Shown: one piece after another, positions 1-8,912 of the stretch
Numbering within the stretch: position 1 is the stretch's first letter
Layout of the letters: every line of letters begins with the position of its first letter
Assembly (NCBI RefSeq): GCF_031180975.1
Contig: NZ_JAPSLI010000002.1
Span: forward strand, 186,001 to 250,000
Reading direction: 5' to 3'
Length of the DNA: 64,000 nucleotides
Origin: Microbacterium sp.
GTDB taxonomy: Bacteria > Actinomycetota > Actinomycetes > Actinomycetales > Microbacteriaceae
Notes under the pieces: generated by a model
The model's database searches: none
Told to the model about the DNA's origin: nothing
The model's input: only the letters and a program-made list of their open reading frames with translations
Position numbers and translations under genes: made by a program

Positions 1-1115
1 ACAGCGCCGAGGCTCTCCGCCCGCGCGGCTGGGCGGCGCTGGACGAGGAGGCGCGCGCGATCCAGACGCGGCATGCGACGACGAAGCCGGCGTTGCGGGC
101 GGTCCGGGCGCTGCGGCGCCGGGAGTTGCTGCGCACGGCGATGGGCGCGGTGCTGGGCAGCATCGGCATCGAGGAGGTCGCGCAGGCGCTGACCGAGATC
201 ACCGAGGCGACCATCCAGGCGGCTCTGCGGGCGGTCCGTCGCGAGGTGGTCCCGGCCCAGGACGACGCGCTCGACTTCTCCATCATCGGCATGGGGCGGT
301 TCGGCGGTGCGGAGCTCGGCTTCGGCTCGGACGCGGACGTGCTGTTCGTGTACGACCCCAACGGCGTGGAGCCGCAGCGGGCGCAGCGGCTGGCGCAGGA
401 CATCGTCGCGGGGCTGCGGGAGCATCTCGCGGACCACCGCGTGCCCCTGGACCTCGACGCGGACCTGCGGCCGGAGGGGCGCAACGGTCCGATCGTGCGC
501 ACGATCGACGCCTACGCCGAGTACTACCGACGCTGGTCGCTGTCGTGGGAGGCGCAGGCGCTGCTGCGTGCGCGCGGCGTCGCCGGGAGTGCGAAACTGA
601 TCGCGCGCTTCATGGAACTGGCCGACAGCGTGCGCTACCCGCAGGACGTCTCGCCGCAGGATGTGCGGGAGATCAAGCGGATCAAGGCGCGGGTGGAGGG
701 CGAGCGGCTGCCACAGGGCGTGGACCCGCGCCGGCATCTGAAGCTGGGGCCGGGGACCCTCAGCGACGTGGAGTGGATGGTGCAGGTGCTGCAACTGCAA
801 CACGGGTTCCGCATCCCCGAGCTGCGCACCACCTCCACTCTGCGCGCGCTGACGGCCGCGGTGGACGCCGGGCTGATTCCCGCAGAGGCGGCGGAACTGC
901 TCCGGGAGGCGTGGGTGCTGTCCAGCCGGCTCCGATCCGCGATGACGCTGCTCACCGGGCAGACCAGGGATGCGCTGCCGACCGACATCCGCGAGCTGGA
1001 CGGCGTCGGGCGGCTGCTCGGCTATCCCGACCGATCGGCCATCGCGCTGGACGAGGATTATCTGCGGGTCACCCGGCGGGCACGCCGCGTGTTCGAGCAG
1101 CAGTTCTACGGATGA
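1..1115 (+). CDS. glnE: Bifunctional glutamine synthetase adenylyltransferase/deadenylase, 3' part (truncated by window start)
   Basis: Frame open from base 3; FGGAELGFGSDADVLFVYDP and DLRPEGRNGP..SWEAQALLRAR typical of GlnE. Confidence 0.95.
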   Translation, partial: SAEALRPRGWAALDEEARAIQTRHATTKPALRAVRALRRRELLRTAMGAVLGSIGIEEVAQALTEITEATIQAALRAVRREVVPAQDDALDFSIIGMGRFGGAELGFGSDADVLFVYDPNGVEPQRAQRLAQDIVAGLREHLADHRVPLDLDADLRPEGRNGPIVRTIDAYAEYYRRWSLSWEAQALLRARGVAGSAKLIARFMELADSVRYPQDVSPQDVREIKRIKARVEGERLPQGVDPRRHLKLGPGTLSDVEWMVQVLQLQHGFRIPELRTTSTLRALTAAVDAGLIPAEAAELLREAWVLSSRLRSAMTLLTGQTRDALPTDIRELDGVGRLLGYPDRSAIALDEDYLRVTRRARRVFEQQFYG

Positions 1116-1165
1116 GGGGCGCCGGCATGCGGTCGGCGATATCGACGCAGGAGGATGAGCGAGAG

Positions 1166-2107
1166 ATGACGAAGATCGGCATCGTGTGGAACCCGACGAA
1201 GGTCGCCGAGCAGGAGCTGCGTGCAGCGGTGGAGGCCTCGTTCGGCGACGACACCGAGGTGATGTGGTGGGAGACGCGGGCCGAGGATCCGGGCCGGGCG
1301 ATGGCGGCGGAGGCGGTGCTCGCGGGATGCGAGACGGTGATCGCCGTCGGCGGCGACGGCACGGTGCGCACCGTGGCGGAGGTGGTCTCGTCGGCAGCGG
1401 GACAGGGCAAGGGCACCCCGACGCTCGGCATCGTGCCGCAGGGGACCGGCAACCTGCTGGCGCGGAACCTCGGCATCCCGCTCGGCGACATGCAGAAGGC
1501 ACTGGCGGTGATCGCGGCGGGGGAGACGCGCCGCATCGACATGGGGTGGGTGCGCGCAGATCAGCAGGACGAGGAGACCGGCTTCCTGGTGATGATCGGA
1601 TTCGGTCTCGACGCGCACATGCTCGCCGAGACCGACGACGATCTGAAGGACAAGGCCGGTTGGCTGGCGTACGTCGAGGCGATGGGGCGCGCCGTGACCG
1701 CCGCGGAGACCGTCGAGTTCGATCTCACGGTCGACGGCGGAGACCTCGAACGTGCCACCGGTCACACCCTGCTGATCGGCAACTGCGGCATGATCCAAGG
1801 CGGTGTGACGCTGCTTCCGGATGCCGAACCGGACGACGGCCGCCTCGACCTGCTGCTGGTCAGCGCGGAGAACGCCTTGGAGTGGATGCAGACCGTCCGT
1901 TCCGTGGTGTGGGACAACGGCCTGAGGCGGATCCTGGGTGGCGCGGGCGACGCGGTGAGCACGGATTCGGCTCGCCACCTGACGGCGGAGACGGTCAGCG
2001 TGTCGCTGGACGTCCCCGTACCGTTCGAGATCGACGGCGAAGAGGCCGGTGAGGTCTCCACGCTCGAGGTGCGCATCCAGCCCGGTGCCGTGCCGGTGCA
2101 CTGCTGA
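1166..2107 (+). CDS. Diacylglycerol kinase family lipid kinase
   Basis: MTKIGIVWNPTK start after GAGAG RBS; GGDGTVRTVAEV and GIVPQGTGNLLARNLGIP motifs. Confidence 0.92.
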   Translation: MTKIGIVWNPTKVAEQELRAAVEASFGDDTEVMWWETRAEDPGRAMAAEAVLAGCETVIAVGGDGTVRTVAEVVSSAAGQGKGTPTLGIVPQGTGNLLARNLGIPLGDMQKALAVIAAGETRRIDMGWVRADQQDEETGFLVMIGFGLDAHMLAETDDDLKDKAGWLAYVEAMGRAVTAAETVEFDLTVDGGDLERATGHTLLIGNCGMIQGGVTLLPDAEPDDGRLDLLLVSAENALEWMQTVRSVVWDNGLRRILGGAGDAVSTDSARHLTAETVSVSLDVPVPFEIDGEEAGEVSTLEVRIQPGAVPVHC

Positions 2108-2147
2108 GGCCCCGGCCGGTTCGGCCGAGGCCTCGATGGCAGTGGGG

Positions 2148-2606
2148 TCAGGCGCCCTCGATCGCGATGCGCCGCGGCTTGGCCGCCTCGCTCTTGGGCA
2201 CGCGGACGCTCAGCACGCCCTCGTCCAGGGTGGCCTTCACGCCGTCTGCGTCGACGGCGTCGGGCAGGTGCACCCGGTAGTGGAAGCGGCCGGTGCGCCG
2301 TGTGCGATGCCGGAACAGGCCCTCGCGCTCCCTCTCCTTGAGCTCTCCGGATACGATCAGATCCGCGCCGGACAGTTCGATGTTGATGTCGTCGCGCTTC
2401 ACACCCGGCAACTCCACCTCGACCGTGTAGGCGTCCTCGGTCTCCGACACGTCGGCGAGGGGTGACCATCCGCTCATCGACGCGTCGGAGCGTCCGAAGG
2501 TCGAGTCCATCCAGCGGCCCATCTGGGTGTAGAGGTCCTCGATCTCACGGAACGGATCCCAGCGCTCGGGGGCGCTGCCTCCGGATCGTGGCACGGGCAG
2601 TGTCAT
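2148..2606 (-). CDS. Hsp20/alpha-crystallin small heat shock protein
   Basis: VEVELPGVKRDDINIELSGADLIVSGE...GVLSVRVPKSEAAKPRRI alpha-crystallin domain. Confidence 0.93.
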   Translation of the reverse strand: MTLPVPRSGGSAPERWDPFREIEDLYTQMGRWMDSTFGRSDASMSGWSPLADVSETEDAYTVEVELPGVKRDDINIELSGADLIVSGELKEREREGLFRHRTRRTGRFHYRVHLPDAVDADGVKATLDEGVLSVRVPKSEAAKPRRIAIEGA

Positions 2607-2681
2607 GGTTCTCACCTCCGTCCTCTTCGTCGTGGTTCGTCCACCGTGGTCAACAGCGCGCCGGCATCCCGCATTCCCAGG

Positions 2682-2702
2682 ATTGAGCCAATTCGGCTCA
2701 AG
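2682..2702. promoter_or_regulatory. HAIR-like (HspR) inverted repeat upstream of hsp20
   Basis: ATTGAGCCAATTCGGCTCAAG: TTGAG-N9-CTCAA dyad, 7-bp perfect arms. Confidence 0.7.
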
Positions 2703-2725
2703 TTTTGTCTCGGGCCGTCTCCCGG

Positions 2726-3069
2726 TCAGGAGGCGGTGTACTCCTCGTCCGTGACGTGCTCGAGCCAGGTGACGACCTGGCCCTCGTCGTCGGCCTCCTG
2801 GATCGCGACGTGCGCCATGAAGCGCTCGGACGTCGCGCCATGCCAGTGCTCCTCGCCGGGCTCGATGTACACGCTGTCTCCGGGACGGATCTCCTGCATC
2901 TCGCCTCCACGGCGCGCGACGAGTCCGACGCCGTCCGTGACGTAGAGCGTCTGCCCTCGGGGATGGGTGTGCCACGCGGTCCGCGCTCCCGGCGCGAACC
3001 GCACATGAGCGCAGCCGACCGCCGACTGGGCCCGATCCCCGTGGCCGTGCTGCTGCGTGTGTACCTCAT
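2726..3069 (-). pseudogene. Cupin (mandelonitrile-lyase-like family) with internal deletion/frameshift
   Basis: RBS-preceded ATG at 3069 encodes MRYTRSSTATGIGPS; the cupin body (VGCAHVRFAPGARTAWHTHPRGQTLYVTDG...DEEYTAS) is in another frame (65-nt offset). Confidence 0.65.
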
Positions 3070-3088
3070 CTTCTCTCCCTTCTGAGAG

Positions 3089-4363
3089 TCACTCGCTCGT
3101 GACGACGCGGATGGTGTCGGTCGACAGCCGCACCGCCGGATCGACCGGATGCCGTCGGGGTTCGCGACCGACGAACGCGGCCAGGGCGGCGGCTGCCAGC
3201 AGAAGCGACGTGACGGTCACGATACCGAGCGGAAGCACCGCCCCGGACCCGTCGAGGCCGACGAGCGGAGCAGCGATCCCGCCCAGGCCGAACCGTGCCA
3301 GGCCGAGCACGGACGACGCCGTTCCGGCCAGCTGGGGGTAGTCGGCGAGAGCGAGAGAGGTGGTCGGCGGCGACGCGAAGGCGACCCCGGACGCCAGTGC
3401 GAAGAGCGACGCCAGCACGACGACGAGCGGCAGTCCGAGCAGTCCGGTGGCCAGCAGTCCGAGCGCGCCGAGACCGCTGATCGTCACACCGACGATCAGC
3501 GTGCCGCGCTCAGACCAGTGCTCGGCGCTGCGGCCGCCGAGGAAACCGAAGAGCATGAACCCGGCGGAGTTGGCGGCGAACGCGACCGAGTACCCCTGCG
3601 GGCTGAGTCCGTACGTCTCCTGCAGTAGGTATGTCGCGCCGGACAGGTACGCGAACAGCGCCGCGTACGTGAAGCCACAGATGAGCACGGCCCCGACGAA
3701 CAGCCGGTCGGTGAGGAGTGTCCGGATGTCGAGCGCCGACTGCACCAGCCCGCCGGACGTGCGGGACTTCGACGGCAGGGTCTCCCGGAACAGCGCCGCC
3801 GAGGCGAGCAGCAGCGCGGTGCCGATGCCGGCGAGGAACAGGAACAGCCCGCGCCAGTCGCTGAGTCGCGCCAGTTGACCGCCGATCACCGGCCCGACGA
3901 TCGCCGCGAGTCCGCCCAGCACGGTGAGCCTCCCGTAGTACCGGATCAGCGCTGGCCCCTCGTAGACGTCTCGACCGGCCGCCTGCGCGATCACGATGCC
4001 GACCGCGCCGGCGAGTCCCTGCACGAGCCTGGCGATCACGAGCGTCTCGACCGTCGGGCTGATCGCGCACAGCGCGGAGGCCGCGGCGTACGTGGCGATC
4101 CCGATGAGCAGCGGTGTGCGGCGTCCGAAACGGTCGGACAGGGGTCCCGCGATGACCTGGCCCGCGGCGAGGCCGATCAGACATGCCGTGAGGGTGAGCT
4201 GCGCGGCGGGAGTCGACGCGCCGAGTTCTGCGGTCAGAGCGGGGAGCACCGGCAGGTAGAGGTCCATCGAGATCGGACCGAACACGGTCAGCAGCATGAG
4301 CAGCGTCGCCAGCGCGCGGCCGACGGGCGGGCTGGTCGTGGGGGAGGCCATGCGCGGCGTCAC
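3089..4363 (-). CDS. MFS transporter, Bcr/CflA multidrug family
   Basis: 12-TM protein with FGPISMDLYLPVLPAL and LSDRFGRRTPLL motifs. Confidence 0.88.
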   Translation of the reverse strand: MTPRMASPTTSPPVGRALATLLMLLTVFGPISMDLYLPVLPALTAELGASTPAAQLTLTACLIGLAAGQVIAGPLSDRFGRRTPLLIGIATYAAASALCAISPTVETLVIARLVQGLAGAVGIVIAQAAGRDVYEGPALIRYYGRLTVLGGLAAIVGPVIGGQLARLSDWRGLFLFLAGIGTALLLASAALFRETLPSKSRTSGGLVQSALDIRTLLTDRLFVGAVLICGFTYAALFAYLSGATYLLQETYGLSPQGYSVAFAANSAGFMLFGFLGGRSAEHWSERGTLIVGVTISGLGALGLLATGLLGLPLVVVLASLFALASGVAFASPPTTSLALADYPQLAGTASSVLGLARFGLGGIAAPLVGLDGSGAVLPLGIVTVTSLLLAAAALAAFVGREPRRHPVDPAVRLSTDTIRVVTSE

Positions 4364-5382
4364 ACCGTGAGAAGGACCTTGGTGGCCCGACGCTCGTCCA
4401 TCGCCCGGTACCCCTCCGCGGCGTCCTCGATGGGCAACTCGAGATCGAAGACCACACCCGGATCGATCTGGTCCGTCATGATCAGGTCGATCAGCTCGGG
4501 CAGGAATCGTCGAACCGGTGCTGGTCCGCCGTGCAGGTGCACGCTGGAGAAGAACAGGTCGAGACCGTCGAGCTGCACGCCGTGCGAGACGCCGACGAAT
4601 CCGACATGACCGCCGGGGCGGGTGACGTGGATCGCCTGCTCCATCGCCTCTTGGGTGCCGACAGCCTCGATCGTGCTGTGCGCGCCGTACCCGCCGGTGA
4701 GCTCCTTGATGCGCTGGACGCCCGCCTCGCCGCGCTCCTCCACGATGTCGGTGGCGCCGAACCTTCGGGCGAGCGCCTGACGGTCCGCGTGACGGGACAT
4801 GGCGATGATCCGCTCAGCACCGAGCCTGCGCGCGGCAAGAATGCCGAGCAGACCCACGGCGCCGTCGCCGACGACAGCGACCGTCCTGCCCGGTCCCGCC
4901 TCAGCGGCGACGGCCGCGAACCAGCCTGTGCCGAGAACATCGGATGCGGCCAGCAGGCTGCGGGCCTGGGCGGGCGTCGGCTCACCGGGCACCTTCACCA
5001 GCGTGCCGTCGGCGAGCGGGATGCGGGCGTAGTCGGCCTGCGTTCCGATGGACCCCATCATCACCTGGTGGACGCAGCGGGACTGGTAGCCGGCCTCGCA
5101 GATCTCGCAGGTGTTGTCGGATGCCACGAACGAGCCGACCACGAGATCGCCGACAGCGAGATCGCGGACGTCGGCGCCGATCTCGTCGACGACTCCGAGG
5201 TACTCGTGGCCCATCCGCGTCGGGCGACGCAGGCGCTCGATGCCGCGGTACGGCCACAGGTCGGACCCGCAGATGCAGGCGGCGGTGAGGCGGATGACGG
5301 CATCCGTCGGCTCGACGATCGCGGGCCGGTCGACGTTCTCGACCCGGACGTCGCCGGGGGCGTGCATGATGACAGCGCGCAT
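4360..5382 (-). CDS. Zinc-dependent alcohol dehydrogenase family protein
   Basis: ICGSDLWPYRG, GHEYLGVVDEIG, VVGDGAVGLLGILAA; 4-bp overlap with downstream MFS gene. Confidence 0.88.
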   Translation of the reverse strand: MRAVIMHAPGDVRVENVDRPAIVEPTDAVIRLTAACICGSDLWPYRGIERLRRPTRMGHEYLGVVDEIGADVRDLAVGDLVVGSFVASDNTCEICEAGYQSRCVHQVMMGSIGTQADYARIPLADGTLVKVPGEPTPAQARSLLAASDVLGTGWFAAVAAEAGPGRTVAVVGDGAVGLLGILAARRLGAERIIAMSRHADRQALARRFGATDIVEERGEAGVQRIKELTGGYGAHSTIEAVGTQEAMEQAIHVTRPGGHVGFVGVSHGVQLDGLDLFFSSVHLHGGPAPVRRFLPELIDLIMTDQIDPGVVFDLELPIEDAAEGYRAMDERRATKVLLTV

Positions 5383-5504
5383 GGGGATCCTCCACTCTCG
5401 GGGAGCATCCAACCAAGCACGCTGTGACGGCACGAGGGAGACCCGGAGGAAGGGGGTATTGCCGGGGCCTCCTTCCGTGCCGACGCGAGCCGTACGGTGG
5501 TGGG

Positions 5505-6401
5505 ATGGACAATCGAGCGGAAGTGCGGGCGTTCCTGACCTCGCGCCGGGCCCGGGTCACCCCCGACCAGGTGGGTCTGCCCATCGGGTCGAACCGGCGC
5601 GTGCAGGGCCTGCGTCGCAGCGAGGTGGCGGCCCTCGCCGGGGTCAGCGTCGAGTACTACACGAAACTCGAACGCGGCGCGATCAGCGGCGCGTCGCCCG
5701 AGATCCTCGACGCCCTGGCGAGGGCGCTGCGCCTGGACGACGCCGAGCGCGCCCACCTGTTCGATCTGGCCCATGCGGCGAGCCCGGTCGCCCGGCCGCC
5801 GCGGCGCCGCAGCAGCAGGTCGTGGACGCCGCACACCAGTCTGCAGTGGATCCTGGACGCCGTCACGGACGGGCCGGCGTTCGTGCGCAACGGACGGATG
5901 GACGTCCTCGCCGCGAACGCCCTGGCGCGCGCCTTCTACCGCGACGTGTACGACATGCCGGGGCAGCCGCCGAACATCGCGCGCTTCACGTTCCTCGATG
6001 CGCGGGCGCACGACTTCTACCCCGACTGGGACATGTTCGCCGAGGTCACCGTCGCCATCCTGCGCACCGAGGCGGGACGCGACCCGCACAACAAGGAATT
6101 GCACGACTTGATCGGCGAGCTCAGTACCCGCAGCACCGAGTTCCGGCGGCTGTGGGGCACGCACGACGTGCGCCACCACGGCACGGGCTTCAAGACGTTC
6201 CGGCATCCGGTCGTGGGGGAGATGACCCTCGCCTACGAGGGCATGGCCATGGAGTCCGAGCCGGGGCTGACTGTCACGATCTACACCGCCGAGCCCGGCT
6301 CGGCCTCGGCGGAGCGGATGAGGCTCCTGGCGTCGTGGGCGGCGGGAGAATCCGGCCGACGGATGCAGCCGGCCGACGGTGTGACGTCACCCGAGGCCTG
6401 A
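5505..6401 (+). CDS. XRE/HTH transcriptional regulator with MmyB-like ligand-binding domain
   Basis: GLRRSEVAALAGVSVEYYTKLERG and C-terminal MmyB-like domain. Confidence 0.9.
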   Translation: MDNRAEVRAFLTSRRARVTPDQVGLPIGSNRRVQGLRRSEVAALAGVSVEYYTKLERGAISGASPEILDALARALRLDDAERAHLFDLAHAASPVARPPRRRSSRSWTPHTSLQWILDAVTDGPAFVRNGRMDVLAANALARAFYRDVYDMPGQPPNIARFTFLDARAHDFYPDWDMFAEVTVAILRTEAGRDPHNKELHDLIGELSTRSTEFRRLWGTHDVRHHGTGFKTFRHPVVGEMTLAYEGMAMESEPGLTVTIYTAEPGSASAERMRLLASWAAGESGRRMQPADGVTSPEA

Positions 6402-6410
6402 CCGCCCGCA

Positions 6411-6458
6411 GAACGACGAGGATCCCCGGTCTCTGCAGACCGGGGATCCTCGTCGTTC
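6411..6458. terminator. Bidirectional terminator between convergent genes
   Basis: Perfect 22-bp inverted repeat GAACGACGAGGATCCCCGGTCT with CTGC loop. Confidence 0.9.
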
Positions 6459-6467
6459 AGGTGCGGC

Positions 6468-7892
6468 TCACACGCCGTAGTACAGCTCGTACTCGTACGG
6501 GTGCGGACGCTGCGCCATCGGCAGGATCTCGTTGTTGTACTTGTACTCGATCCAGGTGTCGATCAGCTCCTTGGTGAACACGCCGCCCTCGAGCAGGAAG
6601 TCGTGGTCGTTGCGGAGCGCCTCGAGCGAGTCCAGCAGGGAGTTCGGCACCTGCGGGATGTTCTTCGCCTCCTCCGGCGGCAGCTCGTACAGGTCCTTGT
6701 CGATCGGCTCCATCGGCTCGATGCGGTTCTTGATGCCGTCCAGACCCGCCATCAGCTGCACGGCGAACGCCAGGTAGGGGTTGCCGGAGGCGTCGGGCAC
6801 GCGGAACTCGATGCGCTTGGCCTTCGGGTTGGAGCCGGTCATCGGGATGCGCACGGCGGCCGAGCGGTTTCCGGCGGAGTAGGCCAGGTTCACCGGCGCC
6901 TCGAAGTGCTTCACCAGACGGTGGTAGCTGTTGAGGGTCGGGTTGGTGAACGCCAGCACGGCGTGCGCGTGCTTGAGCAGGCCGCCGATGTACCAGCGGG
7001 CGGTGTCGCTCAGCTGCGCGTAACCGGTCTCGTCGAAGAACAGTGGCTTGCCGTCCAGCCACAGGGACTGGTGGGTGTGCATGCCCGAGCCGTTGTCGCC
7101 GAACAGCGGCTTCGGCATGAACGTGGCGGTCTTGCCCCACTCCTCGGCGGTGTTCTTGACGATGTACTTGAACTTCAGCACGTCGTCGGCCGCGCGGACC
7201 ATGGTGTCGAAGCGGTAGTTGATCTCGGCCTGGCCGGCGGTGCCCACCTCGTGGTGCGAGCGCTCGACGATGAGGCCGGCGTCGGCCAGCTTCAGGCAGA
7301 TGTCGTCACGCAGGTCGGCCTGCTTGTCCACCGGCGACACCGGGAAGTAGCCGCCCTTGAACGGCGTCTTGTTTCCGAGGTTGCCGCCCTCCTCCTTGCG
7401 GCCGGAGTTCCACGCCGCCTCCTCGGAGTCCACCGCGTAGAAGCTCTTACCAGCGGTGACCTCGTAGCGCACGTCGTCGAAGATGTAGAACTCCGCCTCG
7501 GGGGCGAAGAACGCGGTGTCGGCGATGCCGGTCGATGCGAGGTACTTCTCTGCCTTCTTGGCGACCTGGCGCGGGTCCTTCGAGTAGATCTCGCCGGTGC
7601 GCGGGTTGTAGATGTCGAAGACCATGATCAGCGTCTTCTCGGCACGGAACGGGTCCAGGTACGCCGTGGTCACATCCGGGATGAGCTGCATGTCCGACTC
7701 GTGGATGCTCGCGAACCCGCGGATCGACGATCCGTCGAACAGCTGGCCGTCGCGGAAGAAGTCCTCGTCGACGGCGGATGCCGGGATGTTGAAGTGCTGC
7801 TGGACACCGGGCAGGTCGGTGAAGCGGATGTCGAGGAACTTGACGCCCTCGTCCTTGATGTAGCTCAGCACCTCTGCGGGATCTTTGAACAT
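6468..7892 (-). CDS. glnA: Type I glutamine synthetase
   Basis: [47 protein letters not shown] motifs. Confidence 0.97.
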   Translation of the reverse strand: MFKDPAEVLSYIKDEGVKFLDIRFTDLPGVQQHFNIPASAVDEDFFRDGQLFDGSSIRGFASIHESDMQLIPDVTTAYLDPFRAEKTLIMVFDIYNPRTGEIYSKDPRQVAKKAEKYLASTGIADTAFFAPEAEFYIFDDVRYEVTAGKSFYAVDSEEAAWNSGRKEEGGNLGNKTPFKGGYFPVSPVDKQADLRDDICLKLADAGLIVERSHHEVGTAGQAEINYRFDTMVRAADDVLKFKYIVKNTAEEWGKTATFMPKPLFGDNGSGMHTHQSLWLDGKPLFFDETGYAQLSDTARWYIGGLLKHAHAVLAFTNPTLNSYHRLVKHFEAPVNLAYSAGNRSAAVRIPMTGSNPKAKRIEFRVPDASGNPYLAFAVQLMAGLDGIKNRIEPMEPIDKDLYELPPEEAKNIPQVPNSLLDSLEALRNDHDFLLEGGVFTKELIDTWIEYKYNNEILPMAQRPHPYEYELYYGV

Positions 7893-7951
7893 GTAACGAC
7901 TCCTGATCGGGTATCGGTTCACTGCAACCTTACGCAGGCTACGGCCGCGCC

Positions 7952-7989
7952 GTTTCCCGGCGGTGTCCGTCGTGTTTCGGGCATGTTAC
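7952..7989 (-). promoter_or_regulatory. GlnR-type double operator upstream of glnA
   Basis: On minus strand GTAAC-n6-GAAAC-n6-GACAC-n6-GAAAC, matching the GlnR consensus gTnAC-n6-GaAAC. Confidence 0.8.
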
Positions 7990-8011
7990 GCGCCGTCGGT
8001 AGGCTGAACGG

Positions 8012-8407
8012 GTGACGGATCCCGCCAATGACTACCCCGGAGTGAGACTCGGACTTCCCTCGGAGGGGCCGCGCAGCATCGCCCGGGTGGGCCGACGTCT
8101 GGCCGCGCTCGTGATCGACTGGGGCGCCGCGGTGATCATCTCCATGGCGTTCTTCCGCTACGACGCGATGGCCACCCTGCTCATCTTCGCGGCCGTGCAG
8201 GTCGTGTTCATCCCCACGGCCGGTGGCAGCCCCGGCCACCGCATCCTCGGCCTGCGGGTGGTGCGGCAGGGCGGTGGTTGGGTGGGTCTGTGGCGTCCGC
8301 TCGTGCGCACGCTGCTGCTGATCCTCGTCATCCCCGCGGTGATCTGGGATGCCGATCAGCGCGGCCTGCACGACAAGGCGGCCGGCACGCTGCTGCTGCG
8401 CGGCTGA
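8012..8407 (+). CDS. RDD family membrane protein
   Basis: IARVGRRLAALVIDWGAAVIIS...GGSPGHRILGLRVVRQGG. Confidence 0.85.
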   Translation: MTDPANDYPGVRLGLPSEGPRSIARVGRRLAALVIDWGAAVIISMAFFRYDAMATLLIFAAVQVVFIPTAGGSPGHRILGLRVVRQGGGWVGLWRPLVRTLLLILVIPAVIWDADQRGLHDKAAGTLLLRG

Positions 8408-8887
8408 CTACTCCTTGCCGCGGTTGCGCCTGCGCATCTCTCTCGGAGCGCGCCCGCCGAGGAACGAGCGTGCGGGGTCGACGACGAATCCGCGACGCAG
8501 TGCTTCGCGCCCGATCAGCATCCGGAATCCCATCTCGTCGCGGTTGCTGAGGGTGACCTCGGCGAGCACTTCGCGGTCGACGAGCCGGATCATCAACTGC
8601 ACGACGATCCGCTCCTGCGCGTGACCCGACGAGCTGCGCACGGCGCGCCGGTCGTGCACCGGCAGCTCGGCGACGACGGCATCCGCCTGACTGTCCTGCC
8701 ACGGCCGCACCGTGAAGCGCACCCACTGCTCGCCCTCACGTTCGAACTCCTGCAGGTCGTAGGCGTGCAGCGAGGAGGTGCGGGCACCGGTGTCTATCTT
8801 CGCCTTGATCCAGTCGATGCGGAGGTCGGGCAGCGCGACCCACTCACGCCACCCTGTCAGCGTGTTTGAATGAGAGGACCGACCCAC
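8408..8887 (-). CDS. RimB-like ATP-dependent zinc (aspartic-type) protease family protein
   Basis: IDTGARTSSLHAYDLQEFE and NRDEMGFRMLIGREAL motifs; divergent to RimK. Confidence 0.82.
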   Translation of the reverse strand: MGRSSHSNTLTGWREWVALPDLRIDWIKAKIDTGARTSSLHAYDLQEFEREGEQWVRFTVRPWQDSQADAVVAELPVHDRRAVRSSSGHAQERIVVQLMIRLVDREVLAEVTLSNRDEMGFRMLIGREALRRGFVVDPARSFLGGRAPREMRRRNRGKE

Positions 8888-8912
8888 CCCTACATCCTGG
8901 CAGGAAACCTCT

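Noticed and set aside
6468-7140. 227-aa ORF (6457..7140) inside glnA in a second frame
   Set aside because: Out-of-frame translation of conserved glutamine synthetase sequence.
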